Source of the DNA: Phyllobacterium sp. YR531
GTDB lineage: Bacteria; Pseudomonadota; Alphaproteobacteria; Rhizobiales; Rhizobiaceae
DNA: 64,000 nt
Reading direction: 5' to 3'
Assembly (NCBI RefSeq): GCF_000282595.1
Contig: NZ_AKIZ01000016.1
Location: 310,001 to 374,000, forward strand
The translations under genes and the position numbers were made by a program. Of the stretch, positions 63,799 through 64,000 are shown piece by piece; the stretch's first letter is position 1, and the number at the start of each line of letters is the position of its first letter. The notes beneath the pieces were generated by a model. The model was not told the DNA's origin. It worked only from the letters and a program-made list of their open reading frames with translations, and made no database searches.

Positions 63799-63958
63799 CG
63801 CCCGAAAGCCCGAGAGCCCATCCCAAACAGGGAAACCGCACAAAATCGTGGAGCATTGGTGCGATCATCCCGGATGTAAAAAATGGGGTAGCCATGGGTT
63901 TCATACTCGCTACGGCACCTCTTGGTATTGCTACGAGCATAAGGGTGATGGGTTCTGA
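63791..63958 (+). CDS. Small Cys/His-rich protein of a Rhizobiales unknown family
   Basis: 55 residues. HWCDHPGCKKWGSHGF and SWYCYEHKGDG give three Cys and several His, a probable zinc site. Similar short proteins with a CDHPGC...W.C..H pattern occur in other Rhizobiales. The ATG overlaps the stop of the preceding frame; the ribosome site is weak. Confidence 0.6.
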   Translation: MTDARKPESPSQTGKPHKIVEHWCDHPGCKKWGSHGFHTRYGTSWYCYEHKGDGF

Positions 63959-63983
63959 TTTTAGGGAACCGATTCGCAACAAT

Positions 63984-63998
63984 AGTCGTTCACCGACT
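63984..63998. repeat. 15-nt dispersed repeat, copy 2
   Basis: Identical to 54342-54356 (AGTCGTTCACCGACT), in non-coding sequence after a small gene. Confidence 0.5.
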
Positions 63999-64000
63999 TA

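Noticed and set aside
51164-64000. Integrase, transposase, phage structural genes or CRISPR repeats in the island part
   Set aside because: Looked for on both strands and not found; the island call rests on the tRNA fragment and gene content only.

Overview
The window looks like a chromosome segment of an alphaproteobacterium of the Brucella/Ochrobactrum group. This rests on gene content and style: a metF gene behind an ArsR-methyltransferase fusion, a cobalamin-riboswitch-controlled bluB, ugpBAEC and metNIQ transporters, a UDP-glucose dehydrogenase, a DUF2293 protein, a DUF982 remnant, a GAAC-N7-GAAC LexA box of the alphaproteobacterial type, and moderate GC. The species call is an inference; no rRNA and no complete tRNA is present.

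Layout. 0-6 kb: a PLP decarboxylase cut by the left edge, an EamA exporter, the metF operon with a strong palindromic operator, bluB under a B12 riboswitch, and a MOSC protein. 6-15 kb: ettA; a hydrolase / CoA-transferase / ThDP-enzyme operon; a small LABN membrane protein; ugd; an aldo/keto reductase. 15-25.4 kb: a divergent amino-sugar locus. Leftward run murQ, a binding protein, two permeases, a Gfo/Idh dehydrogenase and an ATPase. Rightward run a BadF-type kinase, a GntR regulator, a SIS-type GlcN6P deaminase and nagA. Together they spell out import and breakdown of MurNAc/GlcNAc to fructose-6-phosphate. 25.4-33 kb: pncA, ugpBAEC with a PhoB-box-like leader, and metNIQ converging on a shared terminator. 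33-51 kb: an Old-Yellow-Enzyme/ArsR pair, a GGDEF-EAL protein, a symporter-like membrane protein fused to an enediyne-type hotdog thioesterase, an AfuABC-like transporter with an IMPase-family phosphatase and a LacI regulator with two matching operators, a PAS diguanylate cyclase, a peptide deformylase homologue lacking two metal ligands, and an orphan NtrY-like kinase.

From about 51.4 kb the character changes. A 19-nt copy of a tRNA 3' end marks a likely integration site. It is followed by a LexA-box promoter and a compact run of small unknown genes around an SRAP (YedK/HMCES) gene. Beyond this lie broken genes (DUF982, an SRAP tail, a paralogue of one island protein), a P-loop kinase, a methyltransferase, a C39-like cysteine protease, an MFS/LysR pair, and an 859-residue protein with a hydrophobic segment followed by a possibly frameshifted small gene. 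I read this as the left end of a genomic island whose right end is outside the window. No integrase, transposase or CRISPR array was seen.
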